Below are positions 5,784 through 12,964 of a stretch of 14,245 bases of DNA, piece by piece. Within the stretch, counting starts at the first letter, position 1. Every line of letters starts with the position of its first letter. The stretch lies in contig DHXQ01000007.1 in NCBI GenBank assembly GCA_002413755.1, forward strand, positions 1 through 14,245, given 5' to 3'. Source of the DNA: Candidatus Saccharibacteria bacterium UBA5152. GTDB taxonomy: Bacteria > Patescibacteriota > Saccharimonadia > Saccharimonadales > UBA4665. The position numbers and the translations under genes are program-made. Under the pieces are notes generated by a model, which was not told the origin of the DNA, did no database searches, and saw only the letters and a program-made list of their open reading frames with translations.

Positions 5784-5859
5784 CGGGGTGTAGCGCAGTT
5801 GGTAGCGCGTACGGCTGGGGGCCGTGAGGTCGCAGGTTCAAGTCCTGTCACCCCGACCA
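5784..5859 (+). tRNA. tRNA-Pro (anticodon GGG)
   Basis: 76 nt and a complete cloverleaf: acceptor CGGGGTG/CACCCCG, D stem GCGC/GCGC with loop AGTTGGTA, anticodon stem TACGG/CCGTG with loop CTGGGGG (anticodon GGG, G37), T arm GCAGG-TTCAAGT-CCTGT, discriminator A and an encoded CCA (5857-5859). It decodes CCC, and CCU by wobble. Confidence 0.96.
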
Positions 5860-5898
5860 TACAAAAGAGGTCTGCCGTAAGGTAGGCCTCTTTTGTAT
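5859..5898 (+). terminator. Intrinsic terminator of tRNA-Pro
   Basis: ATACAAAAGAGG (5859-5870) pairs with CCTCTTTTGTAT (5887-5898). The inner part also pairs (CT.CC/GG.AG around GTAA). It starts at the last base of the tRNA CCA. Confidence 0.8.
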
Positions 5899-5918
5899 GA
5901 ACGAGCTGCCCTGCAGCA

Positions 5919-5951
5919 CTTAAAAAGCCCACGCAATGTGGGCTTTTTAAG
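5919..5951. terminator. Second intrinsic terminator hairpin
   Basis: CTTAAAAAGCCCAC (5919-5932) and GTGGGCTTTTTAAG (5938-5951) form a perfect 14-bp stem with loop GCAAT. Symmetric A and T runs make it potentially bidirectional. It lies 20 bases after the tRNA-Pro terminator. Confidence 0.75.
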
Positions 5952-6192
5952 GGTTAGGTTGCTGACGTGATTAACCTGAGGTTTCCCAGGTGGGTACTCG
6001 CATCTACTGGCCAAGGCCGGCAGCATATAAAGTTCCCTAATGATTAGTATTCAGATAATCATTTGTCAGCGAAGCCCAATGTCAAAAACAAGTCGAGACG
6101 TTGGGCTCATGCCTAACCATGTATCAGTATAGGCGTCCGGCGCTGCCCTTTCCAGCATAAGCACAATAAATCATCGAAGATTATCAGAAAGA
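5952..6192. other. Intergenic region with two inverted repeats
   Basis: No gene seen. Two imperfect-to-perfect inverted repeats stand out: AATGATTA/TAATCATT (6039-6063) and AGCCCAA.GTC/GAC.TTGGGCT (6073-6107). Neither is followed by a T run in either direction, so they are not obvious terminators for the M50 gene. Function unknown. Confidence 0.3.
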
Positions 6193-6822
6193 CTAGAGTA
6201 AAAAGTTAAGCACCGACTGCGTCAGCCCGGTTAGGACCCGCCCGAACCCGCCGACCACTACCAAGCCGATGATGATAAAGAAGCCGTAGGGTTCGATCTG
6301 GCGCATGACGTTCTGCAGCGGTTCCGGCGCAAAGGCGTACAGCACCCGCGAGCCATCCAGCGGCGGGATTGGGATCAGGTTAAAGACAAACAGGCTGACA
6401 TTGAGTACGATAAAGGTGTACAGGATAACACTCAAGAGGTTGTTTGCCACCAGCACGTCCACCCCTGTTCCTCGGGCTACCAGGGCGGCCAGGATAGCTA
6501 GTACCAGGTTAGACAGCGGGCCGGCGGCAGCGATCATGGCGGCGCCCATTTCCCCATACCTCACCCGCTCTGGGTTGAACGGCACTGGCTTAGCCGCCAG
6601 GATGGGGGCATGAAATAGGAACAGCGTGATAGCCGGTAGCAACACCGTCATGAAGGGGTCAATGTGCTTCAGCGGATTCAAGCTGATCCGGCCCTCTTCG
6701 GCCGCCGTGTCATCACCAAGCTTGAGACCAACATAGGCATGGGTCGCCTCGTGTACTGTCATGGAGACCAGCAAGACGCCAATCACAACCAACAGCTGCT
6801 CAATCGAAATAGAACCTAACAT
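6193..6822 (-). CDS. Site-2-type M50 family zinc metalloprotease
   Basis: 209 aa integral membrane protein of the short site-2 protease (YwhC/rhomboid-sized) group, which cleaves substrates within or next to the membrane. Visible: membrane segment 9-30 containing the zinc motif HEATH (24-28, with catalytic E25); LGDDTAAEEGRISLNPLKHIDP, the conserved loop; hydrophobic 57-77; GAAMIAAAGPLSNLVLAI (93-110); membrane segment 128-150 running into NLIPIPPLDG (148-157), in which D156 is the third zinc ligand; and a last segment 180-205. All catalytic residues are present and there is no PDZ domain. The substrate is unknown. No Shine-Dalgarno; the predicted +1 is about 3 nt before the ATG. It is divergent from rpmB. 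Confidence 0.92.
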   Translation of the reverse strand: MLGSISIEQLLVVIGVLLVSMTVHEATHAYVGLKLGDDTAAEEGRISLNPLKHIDPFMTVLLPAITLFLFHAPILAAKPVPFNPERVRYGEMGAAMIAAAGPLSNLVLAILAALVARGTGVDVLVANNLLSVILYTFIVLNVSLFVFNLIPIPPLDGSRVLYAFAPEPLQNVMRQIEPYGFFIIIGLVVVGGFGRVLTGLTQSVLNFLL

Positions 6823-6831
6823 CTAGGCTCA

Positions 6832-6840
6832 AGTATAACA
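6832..6840 (-). promoter_or_regulatory. Extended -10 promoter of the M50 protease gene
   Basis: Minus strand TGTTATACT (6840-6832), with a predicted +1 of about 6825, three bases before the ATG. No good -35. Confidence 0.5.
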
Positions 6841-7004
6841 GAATTCGCCTGATAGCCTGCTGAATCATATCTGATAACCAGCCGTCTAATACTAGTTTAC
6901 CAGTGTCAGGCGCTCTGAACTAGCCATTTAGTACCAGACTGGCGCAACTTCAGAGTCTGTGTCGCCTTTTTGTTAACGTTTTGGCACCGTTTTGGCCCCG
7001 AGCA

Positions 7005-7033
7005 TTGACGAATCGCCTCAAGATCTGTACAAT
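7005..7033 (+). promoter_or_regulatory. Promoter of rpmB
   Basis: TTGACG (7005-7010), an exact 17-bp spacer and TACAAT (7028-7033). The predicted +1 is 7040-7042, at the ATG of rpmB. Confidence 0.75.
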
Positions 7034-7041
7034 AACTCCTT

Positions 7042-7245
7042 ATGAACATCTGCGAACTCACCGGCAAAGGCAAGCAATACGGCAACAACGTTAGCTTCTC
7101 CCAGCGCCACACCAAGAAAGTTTGGAAGCCAAACCTTCAGACCAAGACTATCGTCGTTGACGGTAAGAAGATCACTATGAAGATCAGCACCCAGGCAATC
7201 CGCACCCTCAAGAAAAAGGGCATTATTACCTCTACCGGCAAATAA
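7042..7245 (+). CDS. rpmB: 50S ribosomal protein L28 (bL28)
   Basis: 67 aa, a small basic protein of the large subunit. The family pattern is visible: C4 in the opening CELTGKGKQYGNNVSFSQRHTKKVWKPNLQ, then KKITMKISTQAIRTLKKKG. The usual four-cysteine zinc site is absent (only one Cys), as in the zinc-independent form. There is no Shine-Dalgarno; a consensus-like promoter places the transcription start at or within 2 nt of the ATG, so translation is probably leaderless. The next gene starts 25 bases after its stop. Confidence 0.95.
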   Translation: MNICELTGKGKQYGNNVSFSQRHTKKVWKPNLQTKTIVVDGKKITMKISTQAIRTLKKKGIITSTGK

Positions 7246-7270
7246 GCCCAGCCCTGTAGCGAGACGCGTA

Positions 7271-7930
7271 ATGGCAACTCCTGAATCAAGCGATACTCAA
7301 GCATTTACACCAACAGCTGACCAGTGGGAGCAGTATGAGGCATCGTTGTGGCAAGAAACCGCACAGATCGCCGAGGTACGCAGCACCCTGCAATCGGACC
7401 TCGACGGCATGTACAGCACCCTGAACGGCGTAGTGCGTGACAGACTCAGTTATCAAGATCAGCAAGCCTACGACCAAGAAGTTGGCCGGTATTGGGAGCT
7501 GCACGCTCAGTTAGGCGGCGTCGTAGCACGTGAGAGCTCAGTCTTTGGCGTCCTCGAAGGGATTGCCGACGGTACGGCCCATATTGACGATGTGTTGGCC
7601 CTCCTGCCGCCCGATAAGGATGATACTGACCAATCAAGCCAGCAATCATCGCGCCGGAGTCGTGACGAAGCCCCAGATTATGAGACTCCCGTCTGGTGGT
7701 TGCTCGGCATAGAGCCGCTGACCTCCGATATCAGCCGGACAGACCCCCGTCGTCTCAGTACTGGCCGGAACCGCAAACGATTGGTCTCTGGCAGTGGCCT
7801 TGACCCGATGTTCGCCGAAGCGGCCTTCTTCGATGCCACTGCCGATACCCATGGAGGCAAGTCACGACGCCCGGGCAAAAATGGTGGCTATTATATTGGC
7901 GCAGGCGGACGAAGGATCAATAAGCACTAA
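7271..7930 (+). CDS. Hypothetical protein, 219 aa, downstream of rpmB
   Basis: Not recognised. The N-terminal half (about 15-115) is mostly polar and helical, possibly coiled coil (WEQYEASLWQETAQIAEVRS, QAYDQEVGRYWELHAQLGG), with LEGIADGTAHIDDVLALLPP near its end. A Ser/Gln/Arg/Asp linker (about 118-135) follows, then a Trp-rich patch YETPVWWLLGIEPL and a strongly basic glycine-rich tail GGKSRRPGKNGGYYIGAGGR that could bind RNA. No signal peptide or membrane segment. It lies 25 bases after rpmB with no promoter or good Shine-Dalgarno of its own, so it is probably co-transcribed. That and the basic tail make a ribosome- or RNA-associated role possible, but this is inference. It converges on the MBL-fold gene with only 28 bases between. 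Confidence 0.75.
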   Translation: MATPESSDTQAFTPTADQWEQYEASLWQETAQIAEVRSTLQSDLDGMYSTLNGVVRDRLSYQDQQAYDQEVGRYWELHAQLGGVVARESSVFGVLEGIADGTAHIDDVLALLPPDKDDTDQSSQQSSRRSRDEAPDYETPVWWLLGIEPLTSDISRTDPRRLSTGRNRKRLVSGSGLDPMFAEAAFFDATADTHGGKSRRPGKNGGYYIGAGGRRINKH

Positions 7931-7958
7931 AAACGCTAAGGTCTGATGATTATATCAG

Positions 7959-8591
7959 CTACTGCTTTTCGACGACGATGAGCTGGCTGACGTCGCTGAG
8001 TTCGTTGGCTTTGAGCTTTAGGACCGGCACAGTTTCCTTCACTTCCATCGACAGGCCGGTAATCGCCTGTTCCAGTGTCATCTGGGGTACTTCGAAGTCG
8101 AGACCAGAGGTGGCGTAGTGCGTCGGCACGATGATCTTGGGCTCAATCTTCTTGATAAGCTTCAGGGCACCGACTGGATCCAAGGTGAAGCCATTGCCAC
8201 CGACGGGGACGCACATGACATCCACCATGCCAATGCTCTCCAGCTGGTCGTCGCTGAGCTCGGGGTAGATGTGCCCGGTGATCAGGATATTGAGTTCCTT
8301 GCTGATCAGCTTGTACATCGTGGCGGTCTGCTTGCCGTCCTCGTCCATGTGGCTGCGAGCTGGGATGCCGTAGATAGAGACGTCTGAGACCTCATACTCG
8401 CCACCGTGGTCGACGGTCAGCTTGGTCTCTGCCTTGGGGGTGTGCTTCGTCAGGTTGCTACTGAAGAGGACGATGTCACCAGCCTTGGTGACGGTCTTAC
8501 CGCCCAGCGCTATCAGGTTGTCGTCGATGACGACACGCACACCCTTGGTGCTGAGGACAATGCAGTTAGCTCCGTAAAATTGTAAATCCAT
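7959..8591 (-). CDS. Metallo-beta-lactamase-fold protein (UPF0173-like), degenerate metal site
   Basis: 210 aa, close in outline to the UPF0173/UlaG-like metal-dependent hydrolases: MDLQFYGANCIVLSTKGVRVVIDDN at the start, GGEYEVSDVSIYGIPA in the middle, and MVDVMCVPVGGNGFTLDP, VGALKLIKKIEPKIIVPTHY near the end. Where active members have THxHxDH after the GDIVLFS strand, this protein has SSNLTKHTP, so most of the first zinc ligands are missing. H in THY and H of TGHIY remain. It may be catalytically dead or use another site. AGGGAG 8 bases upstream supports the ATG at 8591. It follows the winged-helix gene by 24 bases and is probably in one transcript with it. Confidence 0.85.
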   Translation of the reverse strand: MDLQFYGANCIVLSTKGVRVVIDDNLIALGGKTVTKAGDIVLFSSNLTKHTPKAETKLTVDHGGEYEVSDVSIYGIPARSHMDEDGKQTATMYKLISKELNILITGHIYPELSDDQLESIGMVDVMCVPVGGNGFTLDPVGALKLIKKIEPKIIVPTHYATSGLDFEVPQMTLEQAITGLSMEVKETVPVLKLKANELSDVSQLIVVEKQ

Positions 8592-8615
8592 AATAATCTC
8601 CCTACGATTGGCCCG

Positions 8616-9248
8616 TTAGCCTTTTAGTGAATTGTGTTTGTCGATGAGGACTTGTTTCTTGGCACGGATGACATTCGAGACGAAGCGGTCATTGATCTGC
8701 TGCCGGTACTGGAAATCGTTCAAGCTGAGCATCGTGTAGCGCAGCTCTTTGCCTTCTTTGGACTCGAGCTCAGCCATAAACTTAGCCAGCTTGGCCTGAT
8801 TGATATCACCGACCAAGAATACATCAACCCCGGTGCTCTCGTCACGCGTAAACTGCCCGGTATAGATGGCCACCTCGACGTTACCCAGTGATTTGATGTC
8901 GGAATTGTCGGTAAAGTCATTGGCAGTGGCGACGGGCGCAGCTGTCGACGTAGTGTTGCCAGTGATCTTGCCCTTAGACTTCTTGGGGGTCCCACCGAAG
9001 ATCTCCGTCAGTGGCGAGAAATATTCGTAGCTCTGGTTGACCTCGTAGTACAGCTTGTTGTTGGTGGTGTCGGACACAATAATACCAATGCTGAGCAAAT
9101 TGGCGAGCTCGCGGCGCACCGAGTTGATCTGCTCGTCGATCTTGCGTGTGATCTCACGCACATAGAACGACCGGTTGGGATTCCCGTAGAAGAGCTGTAA
9201 TAATTTGACCCGCGTTTTGGAACCGAAGAGTTGTTCAATCATGCTCAT
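8616..9248 (-). CDS. Winged-helix transcriptional regulator
   Basis: 210 aa. The N-terminal winged helix-turn-helix (about 1-75) reads IEQLFGSKTRVKLLQLF, then NRSFYVREITRKI (likely recognition-helix area), INSVRRELANLLSIGII and the wing DTTNNKLYYEVN, as in ArsR-like and small CPR regulators. A Lys/Gly/Thr/Ala linker (about 85-115) follows, then an alpha/beta domain with GNVEVAIYTGQF..GVDVFLVGD, resembling a nucleotidyltransferase-like effector domain but without clear catalytic residues. Two starts, ATG 9248 and ATG 9242: the extended -10 TGTTACAAT puts +1 exactly on the A of 9242, so the leaderless start at Met3 is more likely. It shares a transcript with the MBL-fold gene. The operator and ligand are unknown. 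Confidence 0.85.
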   Translation of the reverse strand: MSMIEQLFGSKTRVKLLQLFYGNPNRSFYVREITRKIDEQINSVRRELANLLSIGIIVSDTTNNKLYYEVNQSYEYFSPLTEIFGGTPKKSKGKITGNTTSTAAPVATANDFTDNSDIKSLGNVEVAIYTGQFTRDESTGVDVFLVGDINQAKLAKFMAELESKEGKELRYTMLSLNDFQYRQQINDRFVSNVIRAKKQVLIDKHNSLKG

Positions 9249-9257
9249 ATTGTAACA
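9249..9257 (-). promoter_or_regulatory. Extended -10 promoter of the regulator gene
   Basis: Minus strand TGTTACAAT (9257-9249). With the standard distance, +1 falls on 9242, the A of the second in-frame ATG. A partial -35 TTTCCA lies 18 bp upstream. Confidence 0.55.
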
Positions 9258-9279
9258 GCATAAGCATCCCTATGGAAAG

Positions 9280-10188
9280 TTATGTGTCCAATAATGTTGT
9301 TGCAATATCTACAGCTTCGGCCAGCTTATCTTCGGTCACTAGCCAATGAATACTTTTATTCCGCCGAAACCACGTCCGCTGGCGCTTGGCCAGTGCCCGG
9401 TCGTTACGCACGAACTCAGCTTTCGCCTCATCCAGTGTCTTCGTGCCGTCAATGTAGTCTCGGAAGGCCTTGTAGCCGGGCGACTGTAGTGCCTGAACAT
9501 CCCAACCGTACTTGGTGCCAAGCGCTGTGACTTCCGCCACCAGCCCGTCGGCCACCATTTGCTCAACCCGCTCACTGATGCGCTCCGCCAATGTGTCCAT
9601 ATCGAGTTCAAGTCCCAGGATACCAGTGTTCGGGCGCAATGCGCTCCTTCCACCAGTTCCGGCCGGGGCATCGGCAGTCTCGATGGCCCGCATCAGATAC
9701 CGCGGGTTACGAGCGTTCTCTGGTAATGGCAGCCCGAGGGCGGCCAGTCGCGCCTGTAGTTGATCAACGCTCAGTGCCTCCAGCTCTGCCCGTAGTGCCG
9801 GCTCGGCGACTGGCCGCAGCTGGAAGTCATACAAGACGGCATCTATATATAAGCCGCTGCCGCCAACCATGATCGGCAGCTTGCCCCGCGACTGGATGTC
9901 GCGAATCGCCCGGTTGGCATAAGTCTTAAAATCGGCGACCGTAAATCGCTCACTCGGACTGACCAGATCCAGTCCCCAATGTGGCACGCGCGCTTGGTCG
10001 GCAGCGCTCGGCTTGGCCGTGCCAATCGTCATTTCTTTGTATACAGTTCGGGAATCGGCACAGATAATTTCGCCGCCCAAGCGCTCAGCCAGGTCAAGTG
10101 CCAGGGCTGATTTCCCGGTCGCCGTCTGGCCGACAATCACTAATAATTTATCTGTTGCTTGGCTATTCTGTTGTTGTTCTGACATCAT
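9280..10188 (-). CDS. miaA: tRNA dimethylallyltransferase
   Basis: 302 aa, normal length. MiaA transfers a dimethylallyl group to A37 of tRNAs that read codons beginning with U, the first step to i6A/ms2i6A. Visible: P-loop GQTATGKS (20-27), DSRTVYKEMTIGTAKP (the family's DS.Q.Y..M.IGTAKP substrate loop), WGLDLVSPSERFTVADF, MVGGSGLYIDAVL, and near the C-terminus ALAKRQRTWFRR, which binds tRNA. The start ATG at 10188 overlaps the ATL stop in an ATGA arrangement, so it is translationally coupled. A second ATG follows at once (10185). No terminator separates it from the regulator gene 32 bases downstream. Confidence 0.96.
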   Translation of the reverse strand: MMSEQQQNSQATDKLLVIVGQTATGKSALALDLAERLGGEIICADSRTVYKEMTIGTAKPSAADQARVPHWGLDLVSPSERFTVADFKTYANRAIRDIQSRGKLPIMVGGSGLYIDAVLYDFQLRPVAEPALRAELEALSVDQLQARLAALGLPLPENARNPRYLMRAIETADAPAGTGGRSALRPNTGILGLELDMDTLAERISERVEQMVADGLVAEVTALGTKYGWDVQALQSPGYKAFRDYIDGTKTLDEAKAEFVRNDRALAKRQRTWFRRNKSIHWLVTEDKLAEAVDIATTLLDT

Positions 10189-10538
10189 GATAACCTACCC
10201 TGGACAGGTTGGCATCCGGCTGGCCACCAGAGTAACGTTGTTACATCAACAATGTTGTCAGTACTCACTGCAACACCTTCAGCCTTCAACGCTTCGGCAT
10301 GCCCAGTTCGGCCGCCGGGGTAACCGCTGGCTAGTCCACCCTGCTTATTAACCACCCGTTGCCATGGCAAATCCGGGTCACCAAAGTGGGCAATCCCGCC
10401 CACGATCCGAGCGGCGCGGGCACTGCCGCAGAGCGCTGCCAGCTGGCCATACGTCATCACGCGCCCGCGCGGAATCTGCCGCACATATGCCTCAACCTGC
10501 TCGCGGAAGCCCGGCTCAACTGCGTCATCATTGAGCAC
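10185..10538 (-). CDS. Alkyltransferase-like protein (ATL)
   Basis: 117 aa from a GTG at 10538. It has the C-terminal fold of O6-alkylguanine-DNA alkyltransferases: FREQVEAYVRQIPRGRVMTYGQLAALCG (helix-turn-helix with the arginine finger region), ARAARIVGGIAHF, and PWQRVVNKQGGLASGYPGG. The catalytic PCHR of MGMT is replaced by PWQR, so it cannot remove alkyl groups. ATLs bind O6-alkylguanine, flip it out and hand the lesion to nucleotide excision repair. GGAG 7 bases before the GTG supports this start over the ATG at 10649, which would add about 37 unrelated residues deep inside the HAD gene. It overlaps the HAD gene by 11 bases and miaA by 4. Confidence 0.9.
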   Translation of the reverse strand: MLNDDAVEPGFREQVEAYVRQIPRGRVMTYGQLAALCGSARAARIVGGIAHFGDPDLPWQRVVNKQGGLASGYPGGRTGHAEALKAEGVAVSTDNIVDVTTLLWWPAGCQPVQGRLS

Positions 10539-11130
10539 GGAAATACTCCAAAACCGCCTGCCAGTCACTGACTCGGACCACCTTTTCAGGTAATGCCTCG
10601 TCAGTCTGGTTCCAGGTATAATTACTAAACAGTAGCGTATCGATGCCAAGTTCAGCAGCTGCCAAGCAGTGCTTCAGCTGGTCATCGATCACATAGGTAA
10701 CTTTATGCTCGGTGAATAGGTCGCTTTTTGTCCGCAAGTGTAGGCTTAAATCAAGCGGCCCGTCGAATATGCCAGTAAATTTAATATCGTCAAAGATGCC
10801 CTTGTAGTGCTTCTCCATCCAATGCCGTGTCAACTGCTCACTCACCAGCTGCCGGGATGTCATCGCCAACAGCGTATAGCTCTGCTTGAGCTCCTGGAGG
10901 ACCGGCAAGGCTGCATCGTTATGACGATATGTGGCAATCACCCCACTGTCGTGTAGCTCAATGGCGCGACGCTCGAACTCTTTGAGATCAACCTTCCAGA
11001 CTTCAGCCCAATGTTCTTTGTAATCTTCGGGTCGCAAGTGCATGTCCCAGCGCTCATTGCTGAACTTAACAAAGCCTTCGGCATTTGCCGCCAGGACATC
11101 ATCGATATCAATGCCGATTATCTGTTTCAT
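10528..11130 (-). CDS. HAD-superfamily 5'-nucleotidase-like protein (NT5C type)
   Basis: 200 aa. HAD motif I is DIDDV (8-12, nucleophile plus acid/base Asp), motif II MTSR (about 90-93), a basic residue in the LRTKSD area (motif III), and motif IV VIDDQ. The size and the helical cap after motif I (NAEGFVKFSNERWDMHLRPEDY.EHW) fit the 5'(3')-deoxyribonucleotidase/NT5C group, which dephosphorylates nucleoside monophosphates. The substrate cannot be told from sequence. It starts 13 bases after thrS with no clear Shine-Dalgarno, so it relies on the thrS transcript. Its end overlaps the ATL start. Confidence 0.88.
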   Translation of the reverse strand: MKQIIGIDIDDVLAANAEGFVKFSNERWDMHLRPEDYKEHWAEVWKVDLKEFERRAIELHDSGVIATYRHNDAALPVLQELKQSYTLLAMTSRQLVSEQLTRHWMEKHYKGIFDDIKFTGIFDGPLDLSLHLRTKSDLFTEHKVTYVIDDQLKHCLAAAELGIDTLLFSNYTWNQTDEALPEKVVRVSDWQAVLEYFRAQ

Positions 11131-11143
11131 GGTTTATGCCAGT

Positions 11144-12964
11144 TTAGAGCGCCTGCAAGAAGTCGGCAAGACCCTCGAGCTTGACCTTCTGCTCGCCCTC
11201 TTGGGTGCGGACGCTGACCTCATTGGCTTCGACATCCTTCGGACCAACGATTAATTGGACTGGAATCTTCATGTTGGTGGCTTCGCGGATCTTTTTGCCG
11301 AGGCTTTCGTTGCGATCGTCGACGGTGTAGCGTAATTCATTGTATTTAACCGGTTTTGACAGGGTAATTCCGGAAACAATAGATGTAATTTTACCAACGT
11401 ATTCCATGACCGTATCGTTGATGGTCAGGACGCGAATTTGCTCTGGAGCCAGCCAAAATGGGAACCAGCCGGCGGTGTGTTCGATGTACACACTCAGGAA
11501 TCGCTCGATCGAACCTAAGAGTGCGCAGTGGATCATGACCGGGCGCTTCTCTTGTCCGTCGCTATCGTTATATATCAGACCGAAGCGCTCGGGCTGGACG
11601 AAGTCGAGCTGAACGGTCGCCACCTGGTGTTCGCGGCCAAGGGCGTCGGACGCCATGAAGTCAATCTTCGGACCGTAAAATGCCGCTTCGCCTTCGGCTT
11701 CGAAGTAGTCGAGCTTGTTAGCAATCGCCAAGTCGCGGATGGTTTGCTGGGCAGCAACCCACAAATCCGACTCGCCGAAATATTTGTCGCTGTCGTCACG
11801 GAAACTCAATCGGGCGCGCAGCGGCATGCCGAGGACTTCGCCGTACATGGCGTTGACGTTAGCAATCAATCCGCCGACCACTTCCGCGACCTGGTCGGCT
11901 CGGGCGTAGGCATGGCTATCGTCCTGGGTAATCGAGCGGACGCGAGCCAGGCCACCAAGTTCACCCGTTTTCTCGTCACGGTAGACAGTCGTGGTTTCAA
12001 AATACTTAATCGGTAGATCTTTGTAGCTGCGTGGGCTGGCCGCGTAAATTTGGTTGTGGTGCGGACAGTTCATCGGCTTGAGCGCAAAATGGTCGGATGT
12101 TTCCTGGCTTTGCACCAAAAATAGTTCGTCGCCAAATTTATCCCAGTGTCCGGAGACTCTGTAGAGTTCAGTCTTGGTAATGTGCGGAATCGCTACTCGC
12201 TGGAAGCCGCCCTCGCGCCGCAGCTGTTCAGCATAGGCCGTCAGCTTTTCGCGGAGTACCGTGCCACGGGGCGTGAACAGCGGCAGCCCGCCGCCAACCA
12301 GTTCGGAGAATGCGAACAGGTCGAGTTCCTTGCCAAGCTTGCGGTGATCGCGCTTTTTGGCCTCTTCAAGCAGGTGCAAATAGTCGTCTAATTCTTTTTG
12401 CGTTGTAAATGCGACACCATATAGACGCTGCATCTGGGGATTAGTTTCTTTGCCGCGCCAGTAGGCACCAGCGACGCGCATCAGTTTGAAGGCGCCAACC
12501 GCCCCTGTTGTTTCGACGTGTGGGCCGCGGCAAAGGTCGGTAAAATCACCGTCTTTATAAAACGACACGTTTTCGACAACACTCTGGGCGTCAGAAGCCA
12601 GTCCCAACTCGTTCACATCGAGGTCCTTGGCGACGGTCGTACCAGCCCGGCCCAGGTCATTCAAAAGCTCTTCTTTGTAGGGTTGTTTGGCGGCCTTTGC
12701 CCATTCCAGTGCCTGGCCGATTGGCATTTCGGAGCGTTCAAATGGTAGATTAGCGCCGATAACCTTGCGCATCTCCTTCTCGATCTTGCCAAAGTTGTCT
12801 TCGGATACCTTGGTCTCGCCCAGATCGATATCGTAATAAAAGCCATTCTCGACCACTGGGCCAACGCCGAATTTGGCCTCCGGCCAGAGGTGCTGCACTG
12901 CGGTTGCCATGATGTGGGCCAGCGAGTGGCGCATTGCGTGTAAGTTGTCTTGTTGATCAGCCAT
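11144..12964 (-). CDS. thrS: Threonine--tRNA ligase, TGS-less
   Basis: 606 aa class II synthetase that charges tRNA-Thr. Order: editing domain with HSLAH (13-17) and CRGPH (145-149), which hydrolyses Ser-tRNA-Thr; catalytic core with KPMNCPHH (zinc ligand C300), the motif 2 loop YRDEKTGELGGLARVR, QDDSH (H351) and MIHCALLGSIERF (H479, motif 3); C-terminal anticodon-binding domain from about 505 (PEQIRVLTIND to the end). It begins directly at the editing domain: the usual 60-residue N-terminal TGS domain is absent. The residue after H479 is Cys, where E. coli has Arg. AAGGA 5-6 bases before the ATG supports the start. It heads the thrS-HAD-ATL-miaA cluster and has a long leader. Confidence 0.97.
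   Translation of the reverse strand: MADQQDNLHAMRHSLAHIMATAVQHLWPEAKFGVGPVVENGFYYDIDLGETKVSEDNFGKIEKEMRKVIGANLPFERSEMPIGQALEWAKAAKQPYKEELLNDLGRAGTTVAKDLDVNELGLASDAQSVVENVSFYKDGDFTDLCRGPHVETTGAVGAFKLMRVAGAYWRGKETNPQMQRLYGVAFTTQKELDDYLHLLEEAKKRDHRKLGKELDLFAFSELVGGGLPLFTPRGTVLREKLTAYAEQLRREGGFQRVAIPHITKTELYRVSGHWDKFGDELFLVQSQETSDHFALKPMNCPHHNQIYAASPRSYKDLPIKYFETTTVYRDEKTGELGGLARVRSITQDDSHAYARADQVAEVVGGLIANVNAMYGEVLGMPLRARLSFRDDSDKYFGESDLWVAAQQTIRDLAIANKLDYFEAEGEAAFYGPKIDFMASDALGREHQVATVQLDFVQPERFGLIYNDSDGQEKRPVMIHCALLGSIERFLSVYIEHTAGWFPFWLAPEQIRVLTINDTVMEYVGKITSIVSGITLSKPVKYNELRYTVDDRNESLGKKIREATNMKIPVQLIVGPKDVEANEVSVRTQEGEQKVKLEGLADFLQAL

Noticed and set aside
5644..6026. Small frames covering tRNA-Pro
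   Set aside because: They read through the tRNA and its terminators and have no protein-like composition.
7931..7958. Terminator between the 219-aa gene and the MBL gene
   Set aside because: CTGAT/ATCAG is only 5 bp with no T run on either strand.
10539..10649. ATG start for the ATL protein at 10649
   Set aside because: It adds about 37 residues unrelated to the family that overlap the HAD gene; the GTG at 10538 has a GGAG at the right distance.
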